Below, piece by piece: positions 1-6,398 of a stretch of 9,765 nucleotides of DNA. The translations under genes and the position numbers were made by a program. The notes below the pieces were generated by a model, which ran no database searches, was not told the DNA's origin, and saw only the letters and a list, made by a program, of their open reading frames with translations. Numbering within the stretch: position 1 is the first letter of the stretch; the number at the start of each line of letters is the position of its first letter. Source of the stretch: Chloroflexota bacterium (lineage in GTDB: Bacteria; Chloroflexota; Limnocylindria; Limnocylindrales; CSP1-4); assembly GCA_021790375.1 (NCBI GenBank), contig JAJYEB010000047.1:1-9765 (forward strand). Direction: 5' to 3'.

Positions 1-16
1 GCACGCCCGCGCCGGG

Positions 17-1765
17 ATGCTCCAGGAGGCCAGGCCGCGCGGCCGTACGCGCATCGGCGCCGACGTGGTCTGCGAGGCGCTGCTCCGCCAGGGCGTCGAC
101 GTCTTCTTCGGCTATCCGGGCGGCGTGATCCTGCCCCTCTACGACGTCCTGGGCGACTACCCCGAGCTCCGCCACATCCTGGTGCGCCACGAGCAGGGCG
201 CCGCGCATGCCGCCGACGGCTACGCCCGGGCCACCGGCAAGGTGGGCGTCTGCCTCGGCACCTCCGGTCCGGGGGCGACCAACCTGGTCACCGGCATCGG
301 GACCGCCATGCTCGACTCGGTGCCGATGGTCGCCATCACCGGGAACGTGGCCGCCGCGCTGCTCGGCAAGGACGCGTTCCAGGAGATCGACATCACCGGC
401 ATCACGCTGCCCATGACCAAGCACAACTACCTGGTGCGCGACGCGAACGACCTCCCGCACGTCTTCGCCGAGGCGTTCCACATCGCCCGCACCGGCCGGC
501 CCGGCCCCGTGCACATCGACATCACCAAGGACGCGCTCCAGCAGGAGACGCAGGCGCGGCACCCCGACGAGGAGACGGTGCTGGCCGCGATCCCCGGCTT
601 CCGGCCCACGATCGAGGGGCATCCCCGCCAGCTCCGGGTGGCGGCGAAGCTGATCGACGAGGCGAGCCGTCCCGTGATCCTGGCCGGCCACGGGATCCTC
701 CTCGCGCAGGCCTGGGACCAGCTCCGGGCATTCGCCGAGAAGACGCAGATCCCCGTCACCCACACGCTGCTCGGGGTGGGGGCGATCGACGAGACCCACC
801 CGCTCTCCTACGGCTACATGGGGATGCACGGCTGGAAGCACGTGAACCGCGCCATCCAGTCGTCCGACCTGCTGATCGCCCTGGGCATGCGCTTCGACGA
901 CCGGGTGACCGGCAAGGTCAGCACCTACGCGACCGGCGCGAAGATCGTCCACGTCGACATCGACCCGGCCGAGGTCGGCAAGAACGTCTCGGTGGACGTG
1001 CCGATCGTGGGCGACGTCGGGCGCGTGCTCGCGGCGCTGACCCCGCTCGTGGCCGACAGGCGCCCCGAGGACCGCGCCGCGTACTTCGAGGAGCTCGCGG
1101 AGTGGCGGCGGGAATCCGAGTCGCGCAGCTGGCACGGGTCCGGCGCGTGGCGCGGCGGCCTGCTCTCGGCGGATTACGTGATCGAGCAGATCGGCGCCGC
1201 GACCGACCACGACGCGACGCTGGTCGCGGATGTCGGCCAGAACCAGATGTGGATGGCGCGCTACGCGGGCTACCGCCGGCCGAACTCCCACATCAGCTCC
1301 GGCGGGCTCGGCACGATGGGCTTCGGGCTGCCCGCGGCGATGGGCGCCGCGGTCGGGCGTCCCGACAAGGAGACCTGGGCGATCTGCGGGGACGGCGGCT
1401 TCCAGATGACCCTGCAGGAGCTGGCCACCCTGGTGCAGGACCACATTCCCGTGAAGATCGCGGTCCTGGACAACAACAAGCTCGGCATGATCCGCCAGTG
1501 GCAGGAGCTGATCTACGCCGGCAACTACCACTCCTCGCACCTGCTCGGCCCCGACTTCCTCAAGCTCGCCGACGCGTACGGCATCCCGGCCTTCCGCGCG
1601 ACGACGCCCGACGACGTCCCCCAGGCGATCGCGGCGGCCCGCGCGGTGGACGGCCCGGCCCTCGTCCACTTCCGGATCGCCGACGAGCAGAACGTCTTCC
1701 CCATGATGCCGGCCGGCAAGGGGCTCTCCGACCTGATCGAGGAGTGGGGAGGGGCCGACGAATGA
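17..1765 (+). CDS. ilvB: Acetolactate (acetohydroxyacid) synthase large, catalytic subunit
   Basis: ThDP-dependent cytosolic enzyme that condenses two pyruvates to 2-acetolactate (Val/Leu), or pyruvate with 2-ketobutyrate to 2-aceto-2-hydroxybutyrate (Ile). The 582-aa length is normal for the family. Seen in the sequence: N-terminal ThDP-binding domain with FGYPGG (31-36) and catalytic Glu59 in RHEQGAAHAADGYAR; GTSGPGATN (81-89); DAFQEIDITG (119-128); central FAD-type domain with ALGMRFDDRVTG (288-299); C-terminal ThDP/Mg motif GDG (458-460) running to DNN (485-487); QWQELIY (494-500) and the NVFPMMPAG tail motif. The residue usually Pro after TG(Q)V is Ala112 (TGNVAAALLGKDAF). Its stop overlaps the ilvN start in ATGA. 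The start at 17 gives a normal short N-terminus, but the frame is open to the window edge and no clear SD is visible, so a start further upstream cannot be excluded. Confidence 0.97.
   Translation: MLQEARPRGRTRIGADVVCEALLRQGVDVFFGYPGGVILPLYDVLGDYPELRHILVRHEQGAAHAADGYARATGKVGVCLGTSGPGATNLVTGIGTAMLDSVPMVAITGNVAAALLGKDAFQEIDITGITLPMTKHNYLVRDANDLPHVFAEAFHIARTGRPGPVHIDITKDALQQETQARHPDEETVLAAIPGFRPTIEGHPRQLRVAAKLIDEASRPVILAGHGILLAQAWDQLRAFAEKTQIPVTHTLLGVGAIDETHPLSYGYMGMHGWKHVNRAIQSSDLLIALGMRFDDRVTGKVSTYATGAKIVHVDIDPAEVGKNVSVDVPIVGDVGRVLAALTPLVADRRPEDRAAYFEELAEWRRESESRSWHGSGAWRGGLLSADYVIEQIGAATDHDATLVADVGQNQMWMARYAGYRRPNSHISSGGLGTMGFGLPAAMGAAVGRPDKETWAICGDGGFQMTLQELATLVQDHIPVKIAVLDNNKLGMIRQWQELIYAGNYHSSHLLGPDFLKLADAYGIPAFRATTPDDVPQAIAAARAVDGPALVHFRIADEQNVFPMMPAGKGLSDLIEEWGGADE
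1746..1754 (+). promoter_or_regulatory. Shine-Dalgarno sequence for ilvN
   Basis: GGGGAGGGG lies inside the end of ilvB, 7 nt before the ATG at 1762. It supports the overlapping start over the later in-frame ATG at 1837. Confidence 0.7.
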
Positions 1766-2349
1766 CCGATCAGACGGTCGCCGCGACCCCGGCGCCCCAG
1801 GGCCAGCCTGCGGTCCGTTCGATCCCGGGTTCAGGCATGGCCCACCGGCACGTGCTGGTGGCCGTGGTCAACAACCGGCCCGGCGTCCTGAACCGCGTCG
1901 CAAACCTGTTCCGGGCCCGCAACTTCAACATCGAGTCGCTGGCCGTGGGCCACACCGAGCGCCCCGACGTCAGCCGCATGACCATCACGCTGCGCGGCGA
2001 CGACGTGGCCGTGGAGCAGGTCGCCAAGCAGCTCTACAAGCTGATCGACGTCCTCAAGGTGCAGGACGTCACGGCCGAGCCCCGCATCGAGCACGAGCTG
2101 GCCCTGATCAAGGTCCGGGCCACCAACAGCACGCGCTCGGAGGTGCTCAAGATCGTCGAGCTCTACAAGGGTCGCGTCGTCGACGTCGCCGCCGACTCGG
2201 TGATCGTGGAGGCCACCGGGACGGAGGACGAGATCGATGCGCTCGTCGCGCTCGTTGGCGGGTTCGGGATCAGGGAGATGGTCCGCACCGGCACCACCGT
2301 GATGGTGCGCGGACCCCAGGTGGTGGAGTACGAGGGAGTGGCCAAGTGA
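1762..2349 (+). CDS. ilvN: Acetolactate synthase small, regulatory subunit
   Basis: Regulatory subunit that activates IlvB and confers valine-type feedback inhibition through its ACT domains. 195 aa. Residues 1-27 are a Pro/Ala-rich leader. An ACT domain runs from about 29 to 103 with NNRPGVLNRVANLF (37-50), RNFNIESL (53-60), VGHTE and SRMTITL (71-77), all hallmark IlvN sequence. The second, ALS small-subunit C-terminal domain spans about 108-186 (HELALIKV, then VEATGTEDEIDAL). The start at 1762 is chosen because it forms an ATGA overlap with the ilvB stop and has a strong SD. An internal ATG at 1837 would begin directly before the ACT domain and would also give a family-like protein. The gene overlaps ilvC in GTGA, so catalytic subunit, regulatory subunit and the next enzyme are translationally coupled. 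Confidence 0.97.
   Translation: MTDQTVAATPAPQGQPAVRSIPGSGMAHRHVLVAVVNNRPGVLNRVANLFRARNFNIESLAVGHTERPDVSRMTITLRGDDVAVEQVAKQLYKLIDVLKVQDVTAEPRIEHELALIKVRATNSTRSEVLKIVELYKGRVVDVAADSVIVEATGTEDEIDALVALVGGFGIREMVRTGTTVMVRGPQVVEYEGVAK
2332..2338 (+). promoter_or_regulatory. Shine-Dalgarno sequence that decides the ilvC start
   Basis: GAGGGAG sits 7 nt before the GTG at 2346. The alternative ATG at 2358 would be 19 nt away, so the GTG that overlaps the ilvN stop is preferred. Confidence 0.65.
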
Positions 2350-3404
2350 CGGCGCGCATGTACTACGACCCGGACGCCGACCCGTCCGCCCTCCAGGACC
2401 GGACGGTCGCGATCATCGGCTACGGGAGCCAGGGCCACGCGCACGCACTGAACCTGCGCGATTCCGGGGTCGACGTGGTGGTGGGGCTGCCGGCGACCAG
2501 CAAGAGCCGGGCGATCGCGGCCGAGGCGGGGCTCCGCGTGGCCGACGTCGGCGAAGCGGCCCGGCAGGCCAACGCGATCATGATCCTCGTGCCCGACACG
2601 GCCCAGAAGGCGGTCTACGACGCGGAGATCGCGCCCAGCCTCAAGCCGGGGCAGCTGCTGATGTTCGCCCATGGCTTCAACATCCACTTCGGGCTGATCG
2701 ACCCGCCCGACGGCGTCGACGTCGGGATGGTCGCGCCCAAGGGCCCCGGCCACCTGGTCCGCTCGGTCTACGTGGAGGGCGGGGGCGTGCCCGCGCTGTT
2801 CGCCGTGCACCGTGACCACACCGGTACCGCGCGCGCCCGCGTGCTTGCCTACGCCCGCGCGCTCGGCGCCACGCGCGCCGGCGTGCTCGAGACCACCTTC
2901 GCCGAGGAGACCGAGACCGACCTGTTCGGTGAGCAGGCGGTGCTCTGCGGCGGCGTCTCCAACCTGGTCAAGAACGGGTTCGAGACGCTCGTGGAGGCCG
3001 GCTACCAGCCCGAGCTGGCGTACTTCGAGGTCATGCACGAGCTGAAGCTCATCGTGGACCTGATGTACCGCGGCGGGCTCAACTTCATGCGCTTCAGCGT
3101 GAGCGACACCGCCGAGTACGGCGACTACGTCTCGGGTCCCCGGATCGTGGACGGGCACGTGCGTGAGACGATGCGCCAGGTGCTGACGGAGATCCAGGAC
3201 GGCACCTTCGCAAAGCGCTGGATCGCCGAGAACGAGGCCGGCCGCCCGGAGTTCAACCGGCTGCGGCGGCAGGACCAGGATCACCTGATCGAGCGGGTCG
3301 GGGCCGACCTGCGCTCGAAGATGCGCTGGCTGAACCCGGTGGAGGTGCGTCCGGAGCAGGCGCAGGCCTCGGCCGAACGCCCGCGCGGGGATGGCGCACG
3401 ATGA
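2346..3404 (+). CDS. ilvC: Ketol-acid reductoisomerase, class I (short form)
   Basis: Mg-dependent enzyme that isomerises and reduces 2-acetolactate (or the Ile-branch analogue) to the 2,3-dihydroxy acid. 352 aa, the short class I form. Rossmann domain with GYGSQGHAHALNLRDSG (25-41). Catalytic FAHGFNIHFG with His109. The C-terminal knotted helical domain carries metal ligands Asp192 and Glu196 (ETDLFGEQ), Glu228 and Glu232 (YFEVMHELKL), and the substrate serine region FSVSDTAEYGDY (250-261). EIQDGTFAKRW is also typical. The cofactor-specificity loop after strand beta-2 reads GLPATSKSRA (47-56): the Arg usually found after GL is Pro49. Residues about 330-352 form a polar tail beyond the usual end. 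The start is GTG at 2346 (GTGA overlap with ilvN, good SD). It overlaps leuA in ATGA. Confidence 0.97.
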   Translation: MTARMYYDPDADPSALQDRTVAIIGYGSQGHAHALNLRDSGVDVVVGLPATSKSRAIAAEAGLRVADVGEAARQANAIMILVPDTAQKAVYDAEIAPSLKPGQLLMFAHGFNIHFGLIDPPDGVDVGMVAPKGPGHLVRSVYVEGGGVPALFAVHRDHTGTARARVLAYARALGATRAGVLETTFAEETETDLFGEQAVLCGGVSNLVKNGFETLVEAGYQPELAYFEVMHELKLIVDLMYRGGLNFMRFSVSDTAEYGDYVSGPRIVDGHVRETMRQVLTEIQDGTFAKRWIAENEAGRPEFNRLRRQDQDHLIERVGADLRSKMRWLNPVEVRPEQAQASAERPRGDGAR

Positions 3405-5125
3405 ACGGGCCGGAAGTATCCCGAGTACCGGGCGGCTCCCCAGTACCGGGCAATGCCCCGGTGTCCGCGAGTCTCGCGGCAACGGCCGGCTCCCCGGCAC
3501 CGGGCCGCGTGGAGCCCGGCCGCGTGCGCATCTTCGACACCACGTTGCGCGACGGCGAGCAGGCACCCGGCGCGGGGCTCACCGTCGCCGAGAAGCTGGA
3601 GGTCGCGCGCGCGCTGGTCCGCCTCGACGTCGACGTGATCGAGGCCGGGTTCCCCGCCTCGTCCCCGGGTGACTTCGAGGCGGTCAACCGGATAGCGAAG
3701 GAGACGAAGGGCGTCGCGGTGGCCGCGCTGGCTCGCTGCCGCGAGGGCGACCCGCAGCGCGCCGTGGAGGCGATCCGCGTCGCCGAACGGCCCCACCTGC
3801 ACGTGTTCATCGCCACCAGCGACATCCACCTGAAGCACAAGCTGCGCATGACGCGGGAGGAGGCCCTGGAGGCCTCGGTCAGGTGGGTCCGCTACGGCCG
3901 GGAGGCGCTGGGCCGCGACGCCGAGATCGAGTTCAGCGCCGAGGACGCCAGCCGCACCGATCCCGAGTTCCTGCTTCGGGTCTACGAGGCGGTGGTGGAC
4001 GCCGGCGCGACCACCGTCAACATCCCCGACACCGTCGGGTACGCCATCCCCGCGGAGTTCGGCGTGCTGGTCGGACGCGTGGTCGACCTGGTCGGGAACG
4101 ACGCCGTGGTCAGCGTCCATTGCCACAACGACCTGGGACTCGCCACCGCCAACACGCTCGCCGCGGTCCAGGCCGGCGCGCGCCAGCTCGAGGTCACCGT
4201 CAACGGGCTGGGTGAACGGGCCGGGAACGCCTCTCTCGAGGAGGTGGTGATGGGCCTCCGGACGCGGCCCACCCAGTTCCCCGGGCTGGCGAGCCGGGTG
4301 CAGACCGACCAGATCATGAACGCCAGCCGGCTGGTCAGCTACCTGACCGGGTTCGTCGTCCAGCCCAACAAGGCGATCGTGGGCGGCAACGCGTTCGCCC
4401 ACGAATCCGGCATCCACCAGGACGGTGTGATCAAGAACCCGCTGACCTACGAGATCATGACCCCGCAGTCGGTGGGGCTGGCGGGCAGCACGCTCTCGAT
4501 CGGCAAGCTCTCCGGCCGGCGCGGCCTCCAGGGCAAGCTCCGCGAGCTCGGCTTCGAGCTGGAGGGCGAGGCGCTCGACGCGGTGTACCGCGAGGCGATC
4601 GCGCTGGCCGACGCCAAGAAGGAGGTCACCGACGCCGACCTGCTGGCCATCGTGGGCCAGCACGCGTCGGAGGTGGGCGACGGGATCGCGCTGGACGGCT
4701 GGAGCGTCACCAGCTCGCACGGCGGGCGCTCCACCGGGAGCGTGAAGCTCGCCGTGGGAGAGGAGACGCGCGAGGCCGAGGCGACCGGTAACGGTCCGGT
4801 GGACGCGCTGTACCGCGCCGTCGACGAGGCGCTCGAGCCGATCGTGGGCTGGCGGCTCGTGCTCGACGAGTACGAGATCCGCGCGGTCACGGCGGGCGAG
4901 GACGCCCAGGGCAGCGCGCTCGTGCGCTGCCACCGTTCGACCGACACCGGAGAGCCGCCGCTGATTGCCACCGGCCACGGTCTCTCCACCAACATCATCG
5001 AGTCCTCGCTCGAGGCCTACGTGACGGCCGCCAACAAGCTGCATGCCGCGGCCACGGCCGCCGCGGCGGGCGGTGAGGCTGGCGCGGCCGAGGCCCGTGG
5101 CGCGACCGCGGGACGGCTGCCATGA
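3401..5125 (+). CDS. leuA: 2-isopropylmalate synthase
   Basis: Catalyses acetyl-CoA + 2-ketoisovalerate to 2-isopropylmalate, the first committed and leucine-inhibited step of leucine synthesis. 574 aa. Residues 1-41 are a Pro/Gly/Ala extension built of degenerate six-residue repeats. The TIM barrel runs from about 42 to 310 with FDTTLRDGEQAPGAG (45-59; Arg50/Asp51), metal ligands in VHCHNDLG (His240/His242), and GLGERAGNASLEE (269-281). A linker subdomain holds AFAHESGIHQDG (331-342) and LSGRRG. The C-terminal allosteric LeuA dimerisation domain spans about 430-548 with GNGPVDAL (463-470) and NIIESSLEAY (531-540), then an Ala-rich tail. The start at 3401 makes an ATGA overlap with ilvC, but its SD is weak (GGGG, 10 nt upstream). 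A GTG at 3524 (Val42), preceded by GGAG, would give a conventional N-terminus without the repeats. Confidence 0.96.
   Translation: MNGPEVSRVPGGSPVPGNAPVSASLAATAGSPAPGRVEPGRVRIFDTTLRDGEQAPGAGLTVAEKLEVARALVRLDVDVIEAGFPASSPGDFEAVNRIAKETKGVAVAALARCREGDPQRAVEAIRVAERPHLHVFIATSDIHLKHKLRMTREEALEASVRWVRYGREALGRDAEIEFSAEDASRTDPEFLLRVYEAVVDAGATTVNIPDTVGYAIPAEFGVLVGRVVDLVGNDAVVSVHCHNDLGLATANTLAAVQAGARQLEVTVNGLGERAGNASLEEVVMGLRTRPTQFPGLASRVQTDQIMNASRLVSYLTGFVVQPNKAIVGGNAFAHESGIHQDGVIKNPLTYEIMTPQSVGLAGSTLSIGKLSGRRGLQGKLRELGFELEGEALDAVYREAIALADAKKEVTDADLLAIVGQHASEVGDGIALDGWSVTSSHGGRSTGSVKLAVGEETREAEATGNGPVDALYRAVDEALEPIVGWRLVLDEYEIRAVTAGEDAQGSALVRCHRSTDTGEPPLIATGHGLSTNIIESSLEAYVTAANKLHAAATAAAAGGEAGAAEARGATAGRLP
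3425..3514 (+). repeat. Degenerate 18-bp tandem repeat encoding the LeuA N-terminal extension
   Basis: Five consecutive 18-bp units in the leuA frame encode the hexapeptides VPGGSP, VPGNAP, VSASLA, ATAGSP and APGRVE (residues 9-38). Units 1 and 2 share GTACCGGGC exactly. The 18-mer at 3434-3451 matches the one at 3488-3505 at 16 of 18 positions, and the two are exactly three periods (54 bp) apart. The middle unit has diverged most. The array ends just before the TIM barrel begins. Confidence 0.7.
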
Positions 5126-6324
5126 GCGAGGTCACGTACCGGATCGCCGCCATCCCGGGCGACGGAATCGGCCCGGAGGTGGTGGCGGCCGGCCGCCGCG
5201 TCCTGGACGCCGCCGCGGCCCGCTTCGGGTTCGCGCTCGAGTGGCGGGAGCTCGTGGTGGGCGGCGCGGCCATCGACGCGTACGGCGTGCCGATTCGCGA
5301 CGCCGACCTGGAGGCGTGCCGCGAGTCGGACGCGGTCTATCTCGGCGCCGTGGGCGGCCCGCGCTGGGACGATCCGAACGCGGCGGTGCGGCCCGAGCAG
5401 GCACTCTTCGCGCTGCGCGGCGGCCTCGAGCTGTTCGCGAACCTCCGCCCGGTGACGGCCGAGCCGTCCCTGGTGGACGCCTCGACGCTGCGCCCGGAGG
5501 TCGTGCGGGGCGTCGACCTGCTCATCGTCCGGGAACTGACCGGCGGCCTGTACTTCGGACGCCCGTCGGAGGAGCGGCGCACGCCCGAGGGGCGGGTCGC
5601 CGTCGACACGCTCTGGTACACCGAGCAGGAGATCCGGCGCGTCGTGCGCCTGGCGTTCGAGCTGGCCCGCGGACGCCGGAAGCGCCTCACCAGCGTGGAC
5701 AAGGCCAACGTCCTGGCGTCCAGCCGGCTCTGGCGCAAGGTGGTCGAAGAGGTCGCGCCGGAGTTCCCGGACGTGACGTTCGAGCACCGCCTGGTCGACG
5801 CGGCGGCCATGATGCTGATCCGGGATCCCGGGTCGTTCGACGTGCTCGTCACCGAGAACCTGTTCGGGGACATCCTGTCCGACGAGGCGGCCATGCTGAC
5901 CGGGTCGCTGGGCATGCTGCCCTCCGCCTCGGTCGGGGCGCGGCGCACCGCGCACGGGCTGCACGGCCTGTACGAGCCGATCCACGGGTCGGCGCCGGAC
6001 ATCGCGGGCCAGGACAGGGCCAACCCGATCGCGGCGATCCTGTCGGGCGCGATGCTGCTGCGCTGGTCGCTGGGCCGGGCGGACGCCGCCGGCGCGATCG
6101 AGTCGGCGGTGCGCTCGGCACTCGGCGACGGCCTGCGCACGACCGATCTGGCCGGCGTGGGTGCGGGGGCCCGGCAGGTGCGGGTGCTGGGGACGCGGGC
6201 GTTCACCGACGAGGTGGTGGCGCGGGTGTCGGCGGGCGCGACCCGCGGAGAGGGCCCGCGCGACGACGAGGAGATCGACGTGGCGACGATCGTGGCGACG
6301 AACACGCTGCTGGGGATGCCGTGA
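5122..6324 (+). CDS. leuB: 3-isopropylmalate dehydrogenase
   Basis: NAD- and metal-dependent oxidative decarboxylation of 3-isopropylmalate to 2-ketoisocaproate. It likely also converts 3-methylmalate to 2-ketobutyrate in the citramalate route, given the neighbouring cimA. 400 aa. Seen: IPGDGIGPEV (11-20), LGAVGGPRWD (74-83), substrate arginines around Arg99, Arg109 (NLRP) and Arg137 (IVRELTGGLYFG, Tyr144), Lys194 in VDKANVL, Asp226 (VDAAAMML), Asp250/Asp254 (NLFGDILSDEA), and the NAD site GLYEPIHGSAPDIAG (282-296). These motifs fit LeuB rather than isocitrate dehydrogenase. The protein is about 30 residues longer than typical LeuB. The extra sequence is a C-terminal tail after about residue 369, with an acidic stretch (DDEEID). 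The start overlaps the leuA stop in ATGA; the SD is weak (GGGACGG). Confidence 0.96.
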   Translation: MSEVTYRIAAIPGDGIGPEVVAAGRRVLDAAAARFGFALEWRELVVGGAAIDAYGVPIRDADLEACRESDAVYLGAVGGPRWDDPNAAVRPEQALFALRGGLELFANLRPVTAEPSLVDASTLRPEVVRGVDLLIVRELTGGLYFGRPSEERRTPEGRVAVDTLWYTEQEIRRVVRLAFELARGRRKRLTSVDKANVLASSRLWRKVVEEVAPEFPDVTFEHRLVDAAAMMLIRDPGSFDVLVTENLFGDILSDEAAMLTGSLGMLPSASVGARRTAHGLHGLYEPIHGSAPDIAGQDRANPIAAILSGAMLLRWSLGRADAAGAIESAVRSALGDGLRTTDLAGVGAGARQVRVLGTRAFTDEVVARVSAGATRGEGPRDDEEIDVATIVATNTLLGMP

Positions 6325-6398
6325 TGGCCCGCCGGAGCCCGTGCCGCGCGACCGCGGCGCGACCGCAGCCGGTCCCCGGAGGAGGACTCCGTGCCTGA
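6324..6398 (+). CDS. Candidate 24-aa coupling ORF between leuB and cimA
   Basis: The ATG at 6324-6326 overlaps the leuB stop by one base (TGATG). The 24-codon ORF, beginning MARRSPCRAT and ending GGGLRA, stops at 6396-6398, eight bases into cimA. It therefore spans the only other gap in a chain of overlapping genes. A GGGG tract at 6312-6315 could serve as an SD. The predicted peptide is basic and Ala/Pro/Gly-rich and resembles no family I know. The ORF contains the hairpin at 6341-6360, so its translation would melt that structure and deliver ribosomes to the cimA start. It may equally be chance: in DNA this GC-rich, short open frames are common. Confidence 0.25.
   Translation: MARRSPCRATAARPQPVPGGGLRA
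6341..6360 (+). promoter_or_regulatory. GC-rich hairpin in the leuB-cimA gap
   Basis: GTGCCGCG pairs with CGCGGCGC (one G-U) around a CGAC tetraloop. It lies in the 66-bp gap between leuB and cimA and has no following U tract, so it is more likely an mRNA stability, processing or translation-modulating element than an intrinsic terminator. An 11-bp direct repeat (GCGCGACCGC at 6346 and 6357) overlaps it, which weakens the case for a selected structure. Confidence 0.4.
6378..6386 (+). promoter_or_regulatory. Shine-Dalgarno sequence for cimA
   Basis: GGAGGAGGA ends 4 nt before the GTG at 6391 (8 nt if the first GGAGG is used). It fixes the cimA start and shows that cimA can initiate independently of upstream translation. 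Confidence 0.75.

Noticed and set aside
1..16. Leader peptide, attenuator or promoter for the operon
   Set aside because: Only 16 bases precede ilvB, so any such control would lie outside the window and nothing can be claimed.
1102..1761. Upstream extension of the ilvN frame into ilvB
   Set aside because: This part overlaps the conserved ThDP domain of ilvB and translates to Arg/Gly/Asp-rich sequence. The real gene starts at 1762 with its own SD.
2358..2360. Alternative ATG start for ilvC
   Set aside because: The GTG at 2346 has a well-spaced SD and the GTGA overlap; the ATG would be 19 nt from that SD.
3281..5044. 587-codon open frame on the minus strand
   Set aside because: Antisense shadow of leuA with low-complexity composition and no domain signal.
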